A DNA stretch of 36,261 nucleotides from NCBI GenBank assembly GCA_002384055.1, contig DGAU01000025.1:3629-39889 (forward strand), written 5' to 3'. Below are positions 33,501 through 36,261 of this stretch, piece after piece. The stretch is from Flavobacteriaceae bacterium UBA4022. Its GTDB lineage: Bacteria > Bacteroidota > Bacteroidia > Flavobacteriales > Flavobacteriaceae. Made by a program: the position numbers and the translations under genes. The first letter of the stretch is position 1, and each line of letters begins with the position of its first letter. The notes beneath the pieces were generated by a model. It was not told the origin of the DNA, did not search any database, and saw only the letters and a program-made list of their open reading frames with translations.

Positions 33501-34390
33501 AAAACCAAATCTGGAGTGCCGCCTGGCTGCTGCATCCCTTCAACACGTTGTCCCGGGAATCCATCTGCGGTGATATAATAATATGCCGTCTCTGCATAGG
33601 GATTAAAATGGCTGTCATTTTCTGCATCGTACCCCATCGTACCTTGACCATAAAAAAGAACATAATCGCCTGTATCAAAGGTACCATCTTCCATGCCCAC
33701 CAACTGAATTGGCGTTTCTGGCAAATCAAACATAAAATTCTCGCTATTGGCTAGCGGCAATGGCTTACCTCCGTGCCCATAAATTTTTAGGCGGGTGATA
33801 TCAAGTTGTCCCAGATCCATCCCTAGGCTGTTCAAGAAGGCCCGATCGATTTTGTAAACCCCTGTTTGGTCGATTTCAAAACGGAACCACTGGCCCTGAT
33901 CTAATACTGAGTTGACCAGCGAGCGACTGCCATAGTTATTCAAAGAGGAGTCATGACGATAATTCAGCTCGGCAGAAACCAATTTTTGTAGGCGGCCATC
34001 GCGGCGCACAAAAGGGTTAAAGGATACGGTCGTGTAAATTTGGTTTCGGGCCATAGAGCTGCCCACGATCAGCTCAATTTCTTGGGGCAGAACGGTCCCT
34101 CGAAGTCTTTTTTGTTCTTGCGTGGATGCCGGCGCCCACTGAAATTGTGACAAAACTGCCGAGCGACTCACGGCAAAATTTATGTCTGACCATCGCGCAT
34201 CAAAAGTAGGGCTGTCGCCAATCCAGCTCATATTGAATCGCGACAAAGCAAGTTCTTTTTCTGAAGTCTTTTGTTTTTTGGTAGAAGAGACCTGAGACAA
34301 GTCTTCCCAATAAATTTTAATCGTTTTGGACTGACCCCAGAGGCCGATACTCCATATAAGCAGTCCGAATATTAAAATTTTTTCTTTCAT
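30530..34390 (-). CDS. porU: Type IX secretion C25 cysteine peptidase PorU (C-terminal signal peptidase)
   Basis: The product is about 1286 residues. The gingipain-type C25 catalytic pair is present: H782 in YFGHGGEDG and C816 in VTVTCEF (numbered from the ATG at 34390). A signal peptide (MKEKILIFGLLIWSIGLWGQ) leads into a long N-terminal beta-rich pro-like region. The end (LNYPNPFVNYTEFWF to a KLVIL terminus) is a type IX C-terminal domain, which PorU itself keeps. PorU removes this domain from other cargo at the cell surface and attaches them. In-frame ATGs at 34399 and 34393 are alternative starts; 34390 gives the same box-to-ATG distance as porV. It is divergent from gldJ and precedes porV. 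Confidence 0.95.
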   Translation of the reverse strand: MKEKILIFGLLIWSIGLWGQSKTIKIYWEDLSQVSSTKKQKTSEKELALSRFNMSWIGDSPTFDARWSDINFAVSRSAVLSQFQWAPASTQEQKRLRGTVLPQEIELIVGSSMARNQIYTTVSFNPFVRRDGRLQKLVSAELNYRHDSSLNNYGSRSLVNSVLDQGQWFRFEIDQTGVYKIDRAFLNSLGMDLGQLDITRLKIYGHGGKPLPLANSENFMFDLPETPIQLVGMEDGTFDTGDYVLFYGQGTMGYDAENDSHFNPYAETAYYYITADGFPGQRVEGMQQPGGTPDLVFNSFQEIKFHEEDTYSPAKVGRQWFGNRFDIQNDQQYVFSFENRLTSEPVEVRVRAAAASDVPTSMQVSVNNVAIDPLNFNAVNDPTLLSVDSFREDFTLSGPSITVDINYNNSGNPSSIGYLDYVRVEATRSLTAGGGQLLFRNNDAPTNSGIVRYDITNAASVTQVWDVTDPFAIKRIANDEALGTFSFKAELGLASRYVALDGSDFLTPSRGSDPIVANQNLKGDLFVGANGQFEDIDYLIVTPSVLWSAANRLANHHREQNGLRVRVVTLQEIYTEFSSGKQDVSAIRNLVRYIYENASGFDQRIKYLCLFGDTSVDYKDRLSGNNNMVPSYHTLSSVDTFNSFMSDDFYGMMDLNEGAMSSSHSLDIAVGRILADTPSLAKTVVDKILSYSNQESFGQWRNNFVIISDDVDVGWEYRALEVTLDSIADRVSAERPSVNVKKIHIDAFQQQTSAGGNRYPQAKEAIENAIELGALIVNYFGHGGEDGLAKEFIYTKETAQDLRNDDRYPCFVTVTCEFSKFDNPLRVTAGELTFWNAQGGAASLITTTRSVSVTLGVDFNTLLSEYLFGFGLDQPPAPSEALRLTKNLIGSNNKRVIFYIGDPAMHLAFPKKQIRLTAINDAPLGVASDTLKALSRVKLSGVVLDPSGNAMPDYSGLLQVKIFDKDLQRATLANDGIRDNGTDYDNDGSTTNLLIMNFKTLGEVLFNGQATVTSGRFDFEFIVPRDIQVPVGEGKVSFYAQRNAQFEDQTGYNLNVLVGGINENAPQDLQGPEIELFMNDDSFISGGTTNDNPILIVKLVDMSGLNTTGGIGHDLVAILDGDTANPFVLNDYYQAGVDDFTKGTAQFKLRDLENGPHSLQVKAWDTYNNSSVSTIDFVVAGGDQLAISRVLNYPNPFVNYTEFWFNHNRPFEPLDVQVQVFTVSGKVVWSHEQTVVTQGYLSRDIIWDGRDDFGDPIGKGVYVYKLSVRSALSGKTAEKYEKLVIL

Positions 34391-34406
34391 CATAGGCATA
34401 ACGGGC

Positions 34407-34414
34407 CAAAGATA
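34407..34414 (-). promoter_or_regulatory. Candidate -7 promoter box for porU
   Basis: The minus strand reads TATCTTTG, a perfect TAnnTTTG match. It lies 7, 13 and 16 bases from the three in-frame ATGs at 34399, 34393 and 34390, so it bears on the choice of start. The rest of the 200-base porU-gldJ gap is AT-rich and contains only a short T6/A6 inverted repeat at 34441-34455. Confidence 0.55.
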
Positions 34415-34542
34415 CAGTTAGTATAAATAAATTTCGTTTAGTTTTTTGAAAAAACCAATCCCGTCATAATAAATGATTAAAATCCACGTTATTGGTGCGT
34501 AATTACTGCAAAAAACAGCACATTCAATTTAGAAAAATATTA

Positions 34543-34571
34543 TTGTGCTTTACGTCTTAATTAGTATATTG
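34543..34571 (+). promoter_or_regulatory. Candidate promoter for gldJ
   Basis: TTG at 34543-34545 and TATATTG at 34565-34571 are 19 bases apart. The second element is one T short of TAnnTTTG. It would give a leader of about 22-25 bases before the ATG at 34601. Confidence 0.45.
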
Positions 34572-34600
34572 CAAACCCAATATTTTCACTTTTTGAAACT

Positions 34601-36261
34601 ATGAATTTGAAGAAAAACCTAGTATTAGAGCTGATTGTCTTACTCTTTACTGCCGCGCTTTTTGTTGGCTGTAGCAAGTCTCGAGACTACTCTAGCAGCT
34701 CCCGAGCCACTGGCTGGGCATTGAATGCCAAAGAAGGCGGATTCCAGTACGACCCAAAAACCCAAGAACAAGAAACGGGACCAGGTCTGGTTTTTGTCGA
34801 AGGAGGAACTTTTACCATGGGACGGGTACAGGATGACCCAATGCATGATTGGAACAACAATCCAATTCAGCAGCACGTTCAGTCTTTTTACATGGACGAG
34901 ACGGAGGTCACCAACTTGATGTATGCCGAATACTTAGATTGGATCAAGCAAGTTTTCCCACCAACAGAGGAGAACTTCAGAAACATATATTCCGGTGCGC
35001 TGCCCGATACATTGGTATGGCGTAATAGATTAGGCTACAACGAGGTCATGACCAACAACTATTTGCGTCACCCGGCCTATGCCAATTACCCTGTGGTCGG
35101 GGTGAGTTGGATGCAGGCGGTAGAATTTGCCAACTGGAGAACCGACCGCGTCAATGAACTGATTTTAGAGCAAAACGGTGTAACCGCTCGTAATGCCCGT
35201 TACCAAACCGAGCCGGCAACAGGATTCAGTACCGAAACTTACTTGAATGCGCCTACCCAAACTTATGGTGGTAATGATTCCATTACTCGAGGCGGAAAAT
35301 ACTCAGAGAACTTAGAACGCCGCAGCGAAGACAGCACCAATCTATACATCCAAAGAAAAGACGGGCTTTTACTTCCCGACTATAGACTGCCAACTGAGGC
35401 AGAATGGGAATATGCAGCCTTAGGTCTGGTGGGTATTCGTGATTACAATGTATACCGCGGAAAGAAAAAATACCCATGGGAAGGTCAATACACCCGTTCA
35501 TCAGAACGACGAAGCCGTGGTGATCAGCTCGCCAACTTCAAACAAGGGGATGGTGATTATGGTGGTATTGCTGGCTGGAGTGATGATGGCGCAGATATTA
35601 CTGCAGAGGTTGGCAATTACGAAGCGAACGATTTTGGCCTATTTGACATGGCAGGAAACGTAGCGGAATGGGTCGCTGATGTCTATCGCCCTATTGTCGA
35701 TGATGAATTCAATGACTTTAACTACTATCGTGGGAATGTTTACACCAAGAATGCTATTGACGCCGACGGAAAAGTGATGGTGGTGACTGTAGATTCAATT
35801 CTGTATGACACCCTGAGTAATGGTAAAATAATGGCGACGGATCTTCCTGGTGAAATTTATAAAGTACCGGTAGACGAAAATGAAACTTACCTCAGAACCA
35901 ACTTCTCAGAAAGCGACAACAGAGACTTTCGTGATGGAGATAAAAGATCCACACGTAACTACCAATCCTTTGGTGGCGAAGATGACAACAAAGTTGAAGA
36001 AGGAAAGCGCATGTACAATTCGCCGCAACACAAGGTGAGTACAGATGATTCTGGAAACCTTCTCCGTGAATATGACAAGTCCTCAAAACGCACGTCAATG
36101 ATCAATAACGAAGTGCGGGTTTATAAAGGTGGTTCATGGCGTGATCGCGACTACTGGTTGGATCCAGCGCAACGTCGCTACTTCCCTCAGGATATGGCAA
36201 CCGACTTTATTGGGTTTAGATGTGCTATGTCCCGTTTAGGAAGCAAGTCTAAAAAAGGAAA
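34601..36261 (+). CDS. gldJ: Gliding motility lipoprotein GldJ, 3' end cut by window edge
   Basis: The frame is open from the ATG at 34601 to the edge, 553 codons, close to the full length of known GldJ proteins (about 560). A lipoprotein signal (MNLKKNLVLELIVLLF, lipobox LFVGC) is followed by a sulfatase-modifying-factor (FGE-like) domain: VFVEGGTFTMG, MDETEVTNLMYAEYLDW, PVVGVSWMQAVEFANWRT, RLPTEAEWEYAA, LFDMAGNVAEWV and the ending GGSWRD...GFRCAMS. The family uses this fold structurally and not for formylglycine formation. GldJ is required for gliding and for stability of other Gld proteins in flavobacteria, and it is related to GldK. A long insertion before AGNVAEW is rich in charged residues. 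It is divergent from porU, the conserved order in this phylum. Confidence 0.96.
   Translation, partial: MNLKKNLVLELIVLLFTAALFVGCSKSRDYSSSSRATGWALNAKEGGFQYDPKTQEQETGPGLVFVEGGTFTMGRVQDDPMHDWNNNPIQQHVQSFYMDETEVTNLMYAEYLDWIKQVFPPTEENFRNIYSGALPDTLVWRNRLGYNEVMTNNYLRHPAYANYPVVGVSWMQAVEFANWRTDRVNELILEQNGVTARNARYQTEPATGFSTETYLNAPTQTYGGNDSITRGGKYSENLERRSEDSTNLYIQRKDGLLLPDYRLPTEAEWEYAALGLVGIRDYNVYRGKKKYPWEGQYTRSSERRSRGDQLANFKQGDGDYGGIAGWSDDGADITAEVGNYEANDFGLFDMAGNVAEWVADVYRPIVDDEFNDFNYYRGNVYTKNAIDADGKVMVVTVDSILYDTLSNGKIMATDLPGEIYKVPVDENETYLRTNFSESDNRDFRDGDKRSTRNYQSFGGEDDNKVEEGKRMYNSPQHKVSTDDSGNLLREYDKSSKRTSMINNEVRVYKGGSWRDRDYWLDPAQRRYFPQDMATDFIGFRCAMSRLGSKSKKG

Noticed and set aside
34441..34455. T6/A6 inverted repeat between porU and gldJ as a terminator or operator
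   Set aside because: The centre is one base, leaving a weak A-T stem, and it lies upstream of both genes, where a terminator is not needed.
1..36261. CRISPR arrays, tRNA/rRNA genes, insertion sequences, integrases, toxin-antitoxin or defence genes
   Set aside because: None was recognised on either strand; the gene gaps are too short to hold an array or a mobile element.

Overview
The window looks like chromosomal DNA from a marine-type member of the Flavobacteriaceae (Bacteroidota). Four things point there. The type IX secretion and gliding genes porU, porV and gldJ sit together. One secreted protein carries a C-terminal type IX sorting domain. Promoter-like boxes repeatedly match the Bacteroidota -7 consensus TAnnTTTG. 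Shine-Dalgarno sequences are scarce. I see no tRNA, rRNA, CRISPR array, insertion sequence, phage gene or integration site. Coding density is very high and no gene-free stretch exceeds about 210 bases. Both ends of the window cut a gene.

Layout. At 1-5159 (minus) is a tight six-gene unit: radC, a NodB/DUF7033-like protein, a HAD hydrolase, a lipoprotein, a DUF5723 outer-membrane-type protein and a secreted protein that runs off the left edge. At 5266-10757 (minus) come adk, obg, a leucine-rich type IX cargo protein, a TPR protein and the murein-recycling ligase mpl. At 10932-14600 (plus) are purK, purE and an M3 metallopeptidase, divergent from adk. At 14597-15409 (minus) is a UbiA-like membrane protein. 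At 15536-18382 (plus) is glycine dehydrogenase gcvP. At 18461-20931 (plus) is a compact trio: a KAS III-like synthase, a methyltransferase and a glycosyltransferase. At 20992-23629 (plus) are an alkaline phosphatase lipoprotein and an MlaE/MlaF-type ABC pair. At 23642-26438 (minus) are a short-chain dehydrogenase, a SprT-like metalloprotein and a DUF389 membrane protein. At 26512-29127 (minus) are pyruvate dehydrogenase E1 alpha and E2. At 29339-34399 (minus) are porV and porU, and from 34601 (plus) gldJ diverges and runs off the right edge.

How the genes work together. PorU and PorV form the outer-membrane step of type IX secretion, where the C-terminal signal of cargo is removed. GldJ is a lipoprotein of the linked gliding machinery. 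The leucine-rich protein at 7736-9115 is a likely substrate of this system. The rest is mostly central metabolism (purine synthesis, pyruvate dehydrogenase, glycine cleavage), ribosome/GTPase and nucleotide balance (obg, adk), cell-wall recycling (mpl) and envelope lipid traffic (MlaE/F).

I found no clear new defence or mobile system. The least explained parts are three. First, the KAS III-methyltransferase-glycosyltransferase trio looks like a small biosynthetic unit of unknown product. Second, the NodB-like protein seems to have lost its metal-site motifs while keeping the family's other signature. Third, several genes have a perfect TAnnTTTG box exactly four bases before the start codon, which predicts leaderless mRNAs.
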